The notes beneath the pieces were generated by a model that saw nothing but the letters and a program-made list of their open reading frames with translations, ran no database searches and had not been told where the DNA came from. This document shows, in pieces, positions 13,526 to 23,061 of a stretch of DNA of 41,065 nt. The stretch's first letter is position 1, and each line of letters begins with the position of its first letter. The DNA is taken from contig NZ_LRUN01000086.1 in NCBI RefSeq assembly GCF_001679645.1, positions 1-41,065 on the forward strand. The letters run 5' to 3'. Both the position numbers and the translations under genes were made by a program. Source of the stretch: Pseudomonas bananamidigenes. GTDB lineage: Bacteria > Pseudomonadota > Gammaproteobacteria > Pseudomonadales > Pseudomonadaceae.

Positions 13526-16339
13526 ATGAGCCCGACTGGTATTTTCAGAAGCAGTCCCTCGAGCGGAGTATTGGCTGCACCACTTTCAGTGGAGGGAGTT
13601 GATGACAACGATCTGGATGGAAACATCCCAAGAAACATTCTCGTAAGTGGTACTCGTATCGTTATTCCTCGGCCTGCTGACACATTTCCCAATGACCAGG
13701 TGATGGTGTTTTGGAACCAGAATTCAGTAGAAACGACTATTTTTGACCAAAGCTACCCTGCGGGGATTGTCGATCCATTTATTTATGTGGAATTGACCCC
13801 GCAACAAATGGCAATTGATGGCGTTGCGTACGTTTATTACAAGTTATGGAAAGGGGGTGGAGGTAATCCGGATGATTCTCCACTGCGTAAGCTGACTATT
13901 GATCACACACCGCTTTTAACCTTTCCGGAACCCTTGGCCGTACATGCAACACTATGGGGATATTTGAATAACAATACGAATCCTCCGTTGACAAGCGGCG
14001 CCACTCTCCGAGTTCGCCCTCTCAATAGTATTGCTCTGCCCGGAGACGTAGCGTGGATTGAATGGAAGGGATATCGGACCCTCAATGGCAGTGGTCCAGA
14101 AGTGACGGAAGCATATGGTCGTTGGGATAAAACACTTTCCAGCACGGATATAACAAATGGCTTCAATTATGTGGTGCCGTTTCAAAGGCATATAAGCTCA
14201 TTGATTGACAATGATTCTGCTGTGTTTGTTGCTCAGTTGTTTCGCAATGGCCGGATCATTGCCGAATCGGCAAAAGGATTGGTAAAGATTGATCGGGTAA
14301 CACCGGGTACACCTGGGCCTACTGGCCTTAACGCGCAAGGAGAAACGAAGATGGCAATTAAGTTTGTTCCAAAAAAACAACGGTCTGTTCGTGTTTCTGC
14401 CGCAGACTCTGGGGTTCTTGCAGATATTGCGATTAATACACTGACAGATGGCTATATTGCGAAAAGCGTATTGGATACAGGTAGTTTGACTTTCAATTTT
14501 ACCCGTACGCCCGACGAACTCGATGGCGACAATCTTGATGTCTATTTCGGGGTAAAAGGGCAGGCTTTACAGCCATATAGCCAGACTATCGAACTTGGCC
14601 CGGTTGCTGATCGGCCCGCAGGCGTTATTCCAATTCCCGTGCCCTCCAGTCTCTTTCCGGAGGAACGTACACCTGCGGCTCCGACTGTTTACGAGCTCAT
14701 GATTGAGCTTTTCAAAGGCGGTGGTGGTAACAACGAGCCTTCCAATACTTTGGAGTTCGTAATCGACAGAACCGCGCCGTTCAATGAAAAAAATCCTCCC
14801 AGGAAGGTAAAGCCAACGCCGCCTCCTACTTTCGACAACGCCCCGACTGGCGCACAACGAGTTGCTGATGAAACGTGGCTGGCAGCGAACGCGAATGCAA
14901 GTTTCACGGCAACTGTCAGTTACCCACAGCGACGCCTTGACGATGTACTGCACGCCTGGCTTCAAGTTGGCGCGCAGAGGGTTGAGGTCTTCAACAACAC
15001 CGTACCGGCTACCGGTGTATTCAGTTTTGCTACGAGCATGCTTCGTCAATTTCCCAATGGACGAATCAATCTTGTTTTTCAGTGGGAAGATCATGCAGGG
15101 AACCTGGGTGAGGAGTCCGCACCTGTCGCCATTCTGACCCTTGCGCAGGCGCAACCACCCCTTGTAAAAAAAGCACCTTTGGTGCCAAAAACCGATCCGA
15201 ATTACAGTACCGCACTTTATCTTGAAGACTTTGTGGGCGGGATCAAGGCCATTGTCGAGAATGCATTTATCGAGAATGCAGAGACTGGAGACGAAGTCTT
15301 TGTGGTGCTTGAAGATCCTGCCGATGTGACCAATTTTGTTGAGATTGGCCCATTGGCTTGGGCTAACGCCGATCTGACTTTTGATCTTGATTACGCGTCG
15401 CTTGCGAAGATTTTCGGCAGTGCTAGCGAGCCCATGGATGCATCGATACGATCTGTAATCAAGCGTACAGGGACACCTGACGCAGAATCACCTTCCGAAA
15501 TCATTTCTTTGGCATTCGATATTGTAGGAACGCCACTTCCGAATCCCCCTGATCTGGAAAACGCCGATATGCAATTGCCTGTTGTTACAGGGGCCTCCAA
15601 TACGCCGAACAGTCTGTTGCCAACCGATCGCGACAAGCCCGGGAAATTCAAAGTAACACTTGCTATTACTGATCCGGAAATTACTCCTGATCAAACGGCC
15701 AAGTGCTATTTAAATGACCAGTTCTTCGCAGACTTTATTCCTTTTCAGGATGTATCCGAGTTTGAGGTAGCGATTCCCGCGAGCATCATCGCCGGGCTGC
15801 CTACTCCCAGAGTCAAGGCTCGATGGACCCTACAAAAATCCGGGATTGATAAAAACGTCAACAAATCCCTTTCACAGGATGTGCTGGTAGGCGGAGTACC
15901 AGTCAATCTGCCGCAACCGACCGTCAGGGTTCGCAACCCTGGTGTTCGCGACTACATTGAATGCTTCGCGATGACCAGTCCTACCAGTGGTTACAGGTTG
16001 GGGTTGCTGATTCCTAAAGATCCGCTGTTGCCGCCCGGAAAAGTCATCAAGGCTCATTTCGCAGCTTACCGCGATCAAGCGGGTACACAGTTGATTCCGG
16101 GTACGGCAGCAGATGCAGATTACACAATCGCTGCTGCGGATGTACCTGACGTTGCCCCCGTTGGTGGACCTGCATTCTTCAAGGCCGCACAACCGGTACG
16201 TGGTGCGGTTGCCTATGGAAAGTACTGGTATACAACGGATATTAATGGTCCACAGTCGTCGATACCGGTTATCAAACAACTGGATACCATCAATAACAGC
16301 TTTGAGTATTGCGATAGAACAGCTGCTCCTTCAGCGTAA
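13526..16339 (+). CDS. Large repeat-containing protein of unknown function (low-GC)
   Basis: A 937-residue protein I do not recognise. It has no signal peptide, no membrane span and few cysteines. It appears built from alternating beta-rich, Ig-like modules. A module with YYKLWKGGGGN then LRKLTIDHTP (about residues 103-130) recurs as IELFKGGGGN then LEFVIDRTAP (about 390-418). Linking modules end in segments such as VKIDRVTPGTPGPTG and APVAILTLAQAQPP, and the C-terminal part repeats the style (LPLPNPPDLEN-like spacers, IKQLDTINNSFEYCDR). The start at 13526 (MSPTGIFRSS) is chosen for GGATGG five bases upstream; the frame is open from a TTG at 13433. AT-rich codons (AAT, ATT, GTA, TTT) are much commoner than in the neighbours, which suggests horizontal acquisition. 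It may be a secreted or surface adhesive protein; this is a guess. Confidence 0.7.
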   Translation: MSPTGIFRSSPSSGVLAAPLSVEGVDDNDLDGNIPRNILVSGTRIVIPRPADTFPNDQVMVFWNQNSVETTIFDQSYPAGIVDPFIYVELTPQQMAIDGVAYVYYKLWKGGGGNPDDSPLRKLTIDHTPLLTFPEPLAVHATLWGYLNNNTNPPLTSGATLRVRPLNSIALPGDVAWIEWKGYRTLNGSGPEVTEAYGRWDKTLSSTDITNGFNYVVPFQRHISSLIDNDSAVFVAQLFRNGRIIAESAKGLVKIDRVTPGTPGPTGLNAQGETKMAIKFVPKKQRSVRVSAADSGVLADIAINTLTDGYIAKSVLDTGSLTFNFTRTPDELDGDNLDVYFGVKGQALQPYSQTIELGPVADRPAGVIPIPVPSSLFPEERTPAAPTVYELMIELFKGGGGNNEPSNTLEFVIDRTAPFNEKNPPRKVKPTPPPTFDNAPTGAQRVADETWLAANANASFTATVSYPQRRLDDVLHAWLQVGAQRVEVFNNTVPATGVFSFATSMLRQFPNGRINLVFQWEDHAGNLGEESAPVAILTLAQAQPPLVKKAPLVPKTDPNYSTALYLEDFVGGIKAIVENAFIENAETGDEVFVVLEDPADVTNFVEIGPLAWANADLTFDLDYASLAKIFGSASEPMDASIRSVIKRTGTPDAESPSEIISLAFDIVGTPLPNPPDLENADMQLPVVTGASNTPNSLLPTDRDKPGKFKVTLAITDPEITPDQTAKCYLNDQFFADFIPFQDVSEFEVAIPASIIAGLPTPRVKARWTLQKSGIDKNVNKSLSQDVLVGGVPVNLPQPTVRVRNPGVRDYIECFAMTSPTSGYRLGLLIPKDPLLPPGKVIKAHFAAYRDQAGTQLIPGTAADADYTIAAADVPDVAPVGGPAFFKAAQPVRGAVAYGKYWYTTDINGPQSSIPVIKQLDTINNSFEYCDRTAAPSA

Positions 16340-16365
16340 TTGAATATGCAGGCTTTATTTGTTTC

Positions 16366-16393
16366 GCAAGAGGGACTTCGTTGTCTCTCTTGC
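16366..16393 (+). terminator. Hairpin after the 937-residue gene (probable terminator)
   Basis: GCAAGAGGGAC (16366-16376) pairs with GTCTCTCTTGC (16383-16393): an 11-bp stem with one G-T pair and a six-base loop. It lies 27 bases after the stop codon. The following T-run is poor (CTTCTATT), so termination may be partial or the stem may protect the mRNA end. Confidence 0.5.
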
Positions 16394-16430
16394 GGCTTCT
16401 ATTGTCGGCAGGGATAAATCGTCGCGTACA

Positions 16431-16445
16431 TAAGGACTATTCCTA
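16431..16445. promoter_or_regulatory. Short inverted repeat upstream of the autotransporter
   Basis: TAAGGACTATTCCTA contains AGGA and TCCT arms four bases apart. This resembles half-site pairs bound by LuxR/NarL-type response regulators such as RcsB (TAAGAAT/ATTCTTA-like). It lies 110 bases upstream of the autotransporter ATG in an A/T-rich intergenic region. No protein can be assigned. Confidence 0.3.
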
Positions 16446-16554
16446 CATAAAACATTCGGTTTTCTCATTAGGCTGTCGGACGTTTTTTAGGTGGCCGCTT
16501 TCAACACTGCCAAAAAAACAGGTTTTGTAATCGTGCAGATTTGAGGAAGTACCC

Positions 16555-19086
16555 ATGTCCATTAATTTTCGTTCCAATCTTCCGAACACCATCGGACTGG
16601 TGATGGCGGCGTTGATCGCCGCGCCCGAGGCTTACAGCCGAACGCTGTTGCCGGGCGAAAGTGAAGTGGTCACCAATCCACCTGCGCCGGAAGCCTGGGT
16701 GGTGTCCCAGGGGGGAACACTGACTGTCAACAACGCAACAGCGCTGACCATCAGTTCACAAAGTGCCAATGTCGTTTTCAACGGTGGCCAGAGCCAGCGT
16801 ATCGATGCCAACACTTCCTCATTGAAAATGTCCGGCGCTACGGTCAACAGCGCGTCGGGTCGTGGAGCCATTCAACTGATCGACAGCAATGCAACGATCG
16901 ACAATTCGACGATTACAAGCACCAACAGCTTCGGGCTTTTGCTGGGTCGTAACATCAATACCCCTGCATCATCCTCTGCCACCGTTACGGGTAACAGCGT
17001 CATCACAGGCCTGATCGGCGGCGCACAAGCGGTAGGTTTTGCCGTGCTGAACCTTACAGACTCCACTGTCGTCGGCACGGGCGCTACCAGTTACGGCGTG
17101 CAACTGGGCGGCGCAACACTTTCAGCGACGGGCAGCACGATCACTGGCGCGAAGGACGGGTTGCAAATCGTGACTGACTCGGTAGGCGTCAACGCCAGTA
17201 CTGTGACGCTTGACAATACTCGCGTAAACGGTGGAACAGGGTCAGCTATCGTGCTGGGTTCCTCCGCCAGGGCCGGGACTGTCGCCAACATCAATGTCAG
17301 TGGCAACTCTGAACTGATCGGCGGCAATGGCTCGGTGTTAAAGGCGATCAACCGCTCCACCGCCAACTTCAATGTCGATGGCAGTACCCTGACAGGTGAT
17401 GTGATTGCCGAAACCGGCAGCACGGTTGCACTGCTGATGCAGAACGGCGCTACGCTCAACGGCAATTTGCAGAATGTCACTCAGTCCCGATTCGACACCG
17501 GCGCTGCCTTGAACGGCAACGTAGAAGCCGTCGCAGGAACGGCGGCCACTGTCAGCCTGGACAATGGCTCAGCCATCAACGGCAACGTCGACAATGTCGC
17601 CAATCTGTCGCTGAACAATGGCAGCAAGTTCACTGGTAACGTCACCAGCGATGCCAACGGCAGCGTGTTGCTGGACAACGGTTCGGTGCTTACCGGTCAG
17701 ATCAATAACTCAGGAAACCTGACGATCAACAATGCTGCGCGATGGGTCATGACCGGTGACAGCACGGTGCAACAATTGGGCATGAACAATGGTGTCGTGC
17801 AGATGGGCACCAATGAGCAGTTCCAGCGACTGAACGTCGGCAATCTCACGGGTAACGGCACCTTTGTGATGGGCACCGACCTGGGAACAGGCAGTACCGA
17901 CTTTCTGAACGTAACCGGCAACGCAAGCGGTCAGCATCACTTGCTGGTTTCTGCCACGGGCACGACGCCGGTTACCGCAGAACCGGTGCAAGTCGGCAAC
18001 ATCGCTGCCGGCACCGCCGCTTTTGCGCTGGCCAACAAGGACACAGTGGATGCCGGTACATTCGTTTACCGATTGAAGCAGGAGGGGCAGGGCTTGTATC
18101 TCACCCCGGACAAGGGAACTGTCAGTACCTCGACCAACACCGCCCTGGCCTTGGCCGGCAGTGCCCGCAGCGTACTGAACGCGGAGATGAACATGCTCAG
18201 CGACCAGATCGGTGATCGTGGTCTGAGCATCCGGCCCGATGCTGCGCTTCGCGCTGCAAACGACAGTGATACCACCAAGCTGAGCAACAGCGTCTGGGTA
18301 CGCACATACGGCAATCAGTACAACGTCAAAAATGCCTACGGCGACGGCTACACCCAGAACCAGAGCGGCATCACCGGTGGTGCCGATACGACGGTGGACA
18401 TCGCCGGTCGCGCCTGGGTTGTCGGTGGTTTCGTGGGCGCCAGCCGAACCAATATGGACCTCAGGTACGGCTCCAGCGCGACGGTCGACAGTCTGAACGC
18501 TGGCGTCTACGGCAGTACCTACGATGTTGAAAGTGGTGTGTTCGTCAACGTCATGGCCAAGGTCAATCAGTTCGACAACAAGGCCAAGGTCACCATGAGC
18601 GACGGCACTCGGGCCAAGGGCGATTACAAGGCATTGGGCGCCAGCGGTTCGGTGGCGGTGGGCAAGCATATCCGCCTGAAGGACAACTGGTTTGTCGAGC
18701 CACAGGTTCGAGTATCGACCGGCGCGACCCAGAGTGAAAGCTATCGTCTGGACAATGGTCTCAAGGTCAAGGCCGACACCATGCACTCGGTCCAGGGCAA
18801 CGTCGGGGTGAGGGGCGGGCGAGTCATTGCACTCGATAACGGCAGTCTGCTGGAGCCGAGCCTGTCGTTGGGTGCCAACCACGAGTTCGTCAAAGCCAAC
18901 CGGGTCAAGATCAACGACGACAGTTTCGATGACGATCGCGCCAGCAGCGGGGTCGAATATGGCGCAGGCCTGAAGTGGACACCGGCACAACGCAACTGGC
19001 AGGTTTCGGGCCAGGTCGGCGGCAGCAAAGGTAACACCGTCAATCAGGACTGGAGCGGCAGCCTGCGAGTCAGTTACTTCTTTTGA
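16555..19086 (+). CDS. Classical (type Va) autotransporter with pertactin-like passenger
   Basis: An 843-residue self-secreting outer-membrane protein. Residues 1-28 form a signal peptide ending near APEAYS. The passenger (about 30-560) is a beta-helix rich in N, G, S and T with short repeats (NNGSKFTGNV, DNGSAINGNV, DNGSVLTGQI, ALNGNV). The C-terminal beta-barrel starts near SNSVWVRTYGNQYNVKNA and ends in the typical aromatic terminus SLRVSYFF. VGGFVGASRTNMDL and EYGAGLKWTPAQRNW are barrel strands. No protease triad or lipase motif is seen, so an adhesin or autoaggregation role is the most I can infer. GAGGAA lies seven bases before the ATG. Base composition is closer to the chromosome than that of the gene upstream. 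Confidence 0.9.
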   Translation: MSINFRSNLPNTIGLVMAALIAAPEAYSRTLLPGESEVVTNPPAPEAWVVSQGGTLTVNNATALTISSQSANVVFNGGQSQRIDANTSSLKMSGATVNSASGRGAIQLIDSNATIDNSTITSTNSFGLLLGRNINTPASSSATVTGNSVITGLIGGAQAVGFAVLNLTDSTVVGTGATSYGVQLGGATLSATGSTITGAKDGLQIVTDSVGVNASTVTLDNTRVNGGTGSAIVLGSSARAGTVANINVSGNSELIGGNGSVLKAINRSTANFNVDGSTLTGDVIAETGSTVALLMQNGATLNGNLQNVTQSRFDTGAALNGNVEAVAGTAATVSLDNGSAINGNVDNVANLSLNNGSKFTGNVTSDANGSVLLDNGSVLTGQINNSGNLTINNAARWVMTGDSTVQQLGMNNGVVQMGTNEQFQRLNVGNLTGNGTFVMGTDLGTGSTDFLNVTGNASGQHHLLVSATGTTPVTAEPVQVGNIAAGTAAFALANKDTVDAGTFVYRLKQEGQGLYLTPDKGTVSTSTNTALALAGSARSVLNAEMNMLSDQIGDRGLSIRPDAALRAANDSDTTKLSNSVWVRTYGNQYNVKNAYGDGYTQNQSGITGGADTTVDIAGRAWVVGGFVGASRTNMDLRYGSSATVDSLNAGVYGSTYDVESGVFVNVMAKVNQFDNKAKVTMSDGTRAKGDYKALGASGSVAVGKHIRLKDNWFVEPQVRVSTGATQSESYRLDNGLKVKADTMHSVQGNVGVRGGRVIALDNGSLLEPSLSLGANHEFVKANRVKINDDSFDDDRASSGVEYGAGLKWTPAQRNWQVSGQVGGSKGNTVNQDWSGSLRVSYFF

Positions 19087-19100
19087 TGCGCTGATACAAC

Positions 19101-19133
19101 AACGCCCCGTGCAGCAATGCCGGGGCGTTTTTT
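19101..19133 (+). terminator. Intrinsic terminator of the autotransporter gene
   Basis: AACGCCCCG, an 11-base loop, CGGGGCGTT and then a T-run: a strong GC stem followed by six Ts, 15 bases after the stop codon. It also separates the gene from the convergent DUF1345 gene. Confidence 0.9.
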
Positions 19134-19139
19134 ATGTGC

Positions 19140-19781
19140 TCAGCCGAAGAGCCCGGCGGCGATATTGATCGAGAAACCCAGAATCGCCGTATTGAACACA
19201 AACCCGATCAACGACTGTGCCAGTACGATCTTGCGAATCTCCCGCGTCGCCACACCGACATCCGCCGTCTGCACAGCCACGCCGATGGTGAACGAGAAGT
19301 ACAGAAAGTCCCAATAGTTGGGCGTCGTCAGACCTTCGGCAAAACGTAGCGCCGGTTCCTTGCCGTCCCAGGTGTAAAACAGCCGGGCGTAGTGGACGCA
19401 GAAAATCACCCCGATCAGCAGCCACGAACCGATCACGGTCAACGCGGTAAAACCGTAGTGCAGGAGTTTGCGGGTGGTTTCCAGGTCCTTGCTTCCGGCC
19501 AGTTCGACGGTAATGGTGGCAAGGCTGGCCAACGCGGCGATACAGACGACAAACAGCACCAGCCCGGCATTTTCATCCTCGACTTCGGCGATACGTTTGA
19601 CGTCCGGCGCTTTGGCGCGGATGGTCAGCCACAGCATCAGGATCAGGTAAGTCCAGACCCCGGCGTTCCAGCCGATGAGGATCTTGCTGATGAGCGATTG
19701 CGCCGGGACCAGCAGGCCGACGGCAAGGCCGAACAGTGCGGCGGCGGAGAGGCGAGGGTGGGTGCGTGCAAGGAAGCGCAT
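19140..19781 (-). CDS. DUF1345 family membrane protein
   Basis: A 213-residue inner-membrane protein of unknown function. Hydrophobic segments are at about residues 10-30 (LSAAALFGLAVGLLVPA), 35-50 (NAGVWTYLILMLWLTI), 75-95 (AGLVLFVVCIAALASLA), 115-135 (FTALTVIGSWLLIGVIFCVHYA) and near the end (SLIGFVFNTAILGFSINIAAGLF). The family hallmark YWDFLYFSFTIGVAVQTADVGV is present. The start at 19781 (MRFLARTHPRLS) fits the family; the frame runs on to 19976 but that part is REP-derived and not protein-like. The start has only a weak ribosome-binding site. It stands alone, convergent with the autotransporter. Confidence 0.8.
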   Translation of the reverse strand: MRFLARTHPRLSAAALFGLAVGLLVPAQSLISKILIGWNAGVWTYLILMLWLTIRAKAPDVKRIAEVEDENAGLVLFVVCIAALASLATITVELAGSKDLETTRKLLHYGFTALTVIGSWLLIGVIFCVHYARLFYTWDGKEPALRFAEGLTTPNYWDFLYFSFTIGVAVQTADVGVATREIRKIVLAQSLIGFVFNTAILGFSINIAAGLFG

Positions 19782-19915
19782 GGGGACTCGATGGGCCAGG
19801 GTGTGCAGACACCTTAGCCCAGCGCTGGCAGGTATGGCCACAACACTGGATGTTTGCAACGCCCCGCTCACGAAGGCGACCGGCCAGCCAACATCAACGT
19901 TGAATGTGCCGACGC

Positions 19916-19938
19916 TTTCGCGAGCAGGCTCGCTCCCG
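19916..19938 (+). repeat. Single REP element
   Basis: TTTCGCGAGCAGGCTCGCTCCC occurs once here, without the inverse partner found at the other sites. It lies between the DUF1345 start and the end of the RND pump gene. Confidence 0.85.
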
Positions 19939-19947
19939 CTATCGGGA

Positions 19948-22900
19948 TCAGTGGTGTCTGGTGGTTTTGCGCACAAGCTTGATTACGACAACGAAGAACA
20001 CCGGCACAAAAATCACCGCCAATGTCGCGGTAATCATCCCGCCGATCACCCCGGTACCGATGGCTTGCTGGCTCGCCGAGCTCGCGCCCGTGGCGATCGC
20101 CAACGGTACGACACCCAAAATGAACGCCAGCGACGTCATGACGATCGGCCGCAAGCGCATGCGTGCCGCTTGCAACGTGGCGTCAATCAGGTCGTGACCT
20201 TCGTCATACAGGCTCTTGGCAAACTCGATGATCAGGATCGCGTTCTTCGCCGACAGGCCGATGATGGTGATCAAACCGACCTTGAAGAACACATCGTTGG
20301 GCATCCCGCGCAGCGTGACCGCCAGCACTGCGCCAAGCACGCCCAGCGGTACGACAAGCAGCACCGAAGTCGGAATTGACCAGCTCTCGTACAGCGCCGC
20401 CAGGCACAGGAACACGATCAGCAGCGACAGCCCGAGCAGAATCGGCGCCTGACTGCCGGACAAGCGCTCCTGCAGCGACAGACCGGTCCATTCCTGACCC
20501 AGACCTTGCGGGCCCTGAGCTACCAGCCGCTCGATTTCGGCCATGGCTTCACCGGTGGTATGTCCGGGTGAGGGTTCGCCGGAAATCGCGATGGCCGGGT
20601 AGCCGTTGTATCGGGTCAACTGCGTCGGACCCTGAGTCCAGGTCGCCTTGACGAACGCCGACAGCGGCACCATTTTCCCGGCGTCATTGCGTACATGCAT
20701 TTTGAGCAGATCATCAACCTGGCTGCGGCGGTCACCTTCGGCCTGCACGACCACCCGTTGCATGCGCCCTTGATTGGGGAAGTCGTTGACATAGGAGGAA
20801 CCGACGGCCGTGGACAGCACGTTGCTGATATCGGCGAACGATACCCCCAGCGCATTGGCCTGCTTGCGGTCCACTTCCAGCTGCACCTGCGGCGCTTCGG
20901 CCAACGCGCTTTCACGTACATTCATCAGGATCGGACTTTCTTCGGCGTCATGCAGCAGTTCGGTTCTGGCCTGCATCAGCGCGGCATGACCGAGGCCTCC
21001 GCGGTCTTGCAGACGGAACTCGAAGCCACTTGAAGTGCCGAGACCGTCCACTGGCGGCGGCAGTACCGAGAACGCCATCGCATCCTTGATCTGGCTCAGG
21101 GCGATGTTGGCGCGGTCGGCAATCGAGCTGGCCGAGTCGTCGCTGCCGCGATGCGACCAGTCCTTGAGCGTGGTGAATGCCAGTGCGGCGTTCTGCCCGC
21201 TGCCGGAGAAGCTGAAGCCGAGAATCACTACGCTGTCGCTGATACCCGGTTCGCCGTTGTTGTGCGCTTCGAGTTGTTCGGCGACCTGCACAGTACGGTT
21301 CTTGGTCGCGCCCGGCGGCAGTTGAATGTCGGTTATGGTGTAACCCTGGTCCTCGACCGGCAGGAACGAGGAGGGCAGACGTGCGAAGCACAGGCCCAGA
21401 CCGACCAACAGCACAACGTAAATCAGTAAATAACGACCGGTACGTTTCAGCGCGTAACCGACCCAGCCCTGGTAACGATCACTCAGTCGTTCAAAGCGGC
21501 GGTTGAACCAGCCGAAGAACCCGGTTTTCTCGTGATGTTCGCCCTTGGCCACCGGTTTGAGCAGCGTGGCGCACAGTGCCGGGGTCAAGGTCAGGGCGAG
21601 GAAGGCCGAGAACAGAATGGAGGTGGCCATGGACAGCGAAAACTGCCGGTAGATCACCCCGACCGAACCCTGCATGAACGCCATCGGAATGAACACCGCA
21701 ACCAGCACCAGCGTGATACCGATGATCGCTCCGGTGATCTGCCGCATCGCCTTGCGTGTCGCCTCTTTCGGTGACAGGCCTTCAGTGGCCATGATCCGCT
21801 CGACGTTCTCCACCACCACGATGGCGTCATCCACCAGAATGCCGATGGCCAGCACCATGCCGAACATGGTCAGCACGTTGATCGAGAAGCCCAGCGCGAG
21901 CATGGTCGCGAAGGTGCCCATCAGCGCCACCGGTACCACCAGCGTCGGGATCAGCGTGTAGCGGATGTTCTGCAGGAACAGGAACATCACCGCGAACACC
22001 AGCAGCATCGCTTCGCCGAGGGTGTAGACCACTTTGGTGATCGAGACCTTCACGAACGGCGAGGTGTCGTAAGGGATCTTGTATTCCACGCCCTTCGGAA
22101 AGTAACGCGACAGCTCATCCATTTTTGCCCGGATCAGCGTTGCGGTACTCAGCGCGTTGGCGCCCGGCGAGAGCTGCACGCCGACGGCGGTGGACGGCTT
22201 GCCGTTCAAGCGGGTGCCGAACTGGTATTCCTGGCTGCCGATTTCCACCCGTGCCACATCCTTGATGCGCACGGTGGAACCGTCCGGGTTGGCCTTGAGC
22301 ACGATGTCGGCGAACTCTTCCGGCGTCGACAATTGCCCCTTGACCAGAACCGTCGCGGTGATTTCCTGTGTGCCGGGGTTCGGCAGGTCGCCGATGCTGC
22401 CCGCCGAGACCTGGGCATTCTGCGCGACGATGGCGGCATTGACGTCGGCCGGTGTCAGGTTGAAACCGATCAGCTTCTGCGGATCGACCCAGATCCGCAT
22501 CGCCCGCTCGGCACCATACAACTGGGCCTTGCCGACACCGTCGATGCGTTTGATTTCGTTCATCACGTTGCGCGCCAGGTAATCGCTGAGCGCCACGTCA
22601 TCGAGCTTGCCGTCGCTGGACGTGAGACTGATCAACAAGAGGAAGCCGGCGGAGACCTTCTCCACCTGCAAGCCTTGCTGATTGACCGCCTGCGGCAGAC
22701 GCGACTCGACGGCCTTCAGTCGGTTCTGCACATCGACCTGCGCCAGTTCCGGGTTGGTGCCGGGCTGGAACGTCGCCTTGATCGTGGCGCTGCCGAGGCT
22801 GCTTTGCGATTCGAAATACAGCAAGTGATCGGCGCCGTTGAGCTCTTCCTCGATCAGGCTGACCACGCTTTCGTCGACGGTCTGCGCCGAGGCGCCCGGG

Positions 22901-23046
22901 TACACGGCATAGATTTCGATCTGCGGCGGTGCGACGTCCGGGTATTGCGCCACCGGCAACTGCGGGATGGCCAGCGCGCCGGCCAACAGGATGAACAACG
23001 CGACGACCCAGGCGAATACCGGGCGGTCGATAAAAAATTGCGGCAT
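19948..23046 (-). CDS. RND multidrug efflux permease (HAE1 family, MexD/AdeB-like)
   Basis: A 1032-residue inner-membrane proton/drug antiporter. It starts MPQFFIDRPVFAWVVALFIL, the standard first helix of HAE1 pumps. The proton-relay aspartate pair is in TM4 (AIGILVDDAIVVVENVERIM). Other family blocks include PGANALSTA, GSVGVIYRQFSLSMA, LTPALCATLLKP, VNDFPNQGRMQRVVVQAE and GLSAKNAILIIEFAKSLYDEG. By remembered sequence it is nearer to AdeB and MexD (LYGAERAMRIWVDPQKL, LPPPVDGLGTSSGFEFRLQ) than to MexB. It is 15 bases downstream of its adaptor gene, and no outer-membrane factor gene follows. The pump probably uses a channel such as an OprM homologue encoded elsewhere. Substrates cannot be read from sequence. 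Confidence 0.92.
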   Translation of the reverse strand: MPQFFIDRPVFAWVVALFILLAGALAIPQLPVAQYPDVAPPQIEIYAVYPGASAQTVDESVVSLIEEELNGADHLLYFESQSSLGSATIKATFQPGTNPELAQVDVQNRLKAVESRLPQAVNQQGLQVEKVSAGFLLLISLTSSDGKLDDVALSDYLARNVMNEIKRIDGVGKAQLYGAERAMRIWVDPQKLIGFNLTPADVNAAIVAQNAQVSAGSIGDLPNPGTQEITATVLVKGQLSTPEEFADIVLKANPDGSTVRIKDVARVEIGSQEYQFGTRLNGKPSTAVGVQLSPGANALSTATLIRAKMDELSRYFPKGVEYKIPYDTSPFVKVSITKVVYTLGEAMLLVFAVMFLFLQNIRYTLIPTLVVPVALMGTFATMLALGFSINVLTMFGMVLAIGILVDDAIVVVENVERIMATEGLSPKEATRKAMRQITGAIIGITLVLVAVFIPMAFMQGSVGVIYRQFSLSMATSILFSAFLALTLTPALCATLLKPVAKGEHHEKTGFFGWFNRRFERLSDRYQGWVGYALKRTGRYLLIYVVLLVGLGLCFARLPSSFLPVEDQGYTITDIQLPPGATKNRTVQVAEQLEAHNNGEPGISDSVVILGFSFSGSGQNAALAFTTLKDWSHRGSDDSASSIADRANIALSQIKDAMAFSVLPPPVDGLGTSSGFEFRLQDRGGLGHAALMQARTELLHDAEESPILMNVRESALAEAPQVQLEVDRKQANALGVSFADISNVLSTAVGSSYVNDFPNQGRMQRVVVQAEGDRRSQVDDLLKMHVRNDAGKMVPLSAFVKATWTQGPTQLTRYNGYPAIAISGEPSPGHTTGEAMAEIERLVAQGPQGLGQEWTGLSLQERLSGSQAPILLGLSLLIVFLCLAALYESWSIPTSVLLVVPLGVLGAVLAVTLRGMPNDVFFKVGLITIIGLSAKNAILIIEFAKSLYDEGHDLIDATLQAARMRLRPIVMTSLAFILGVVPLAIATGASSASQQAIGTGVIGGMITATLAVIFVPVFFVVVIKLVRKTTRHH

Positions 23047-23061
23047 GGAAGAGCGTCCTGC

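Noticed and set aside
17710..18990. 426-codon minus-strand frame inside the autotransporter
   Set aside because: The sense strand encodes a complete signal peptide, passenger and barrel; the antisense product has no recognisable feature or start signal.
19782..19976. 65-codon N-terminal extension of the DUF1345 frame
   Set aside because: It includes translated REP sequence and non-hydrophobic text; the family start MRFLARTHPRLS at 19781 fits better.
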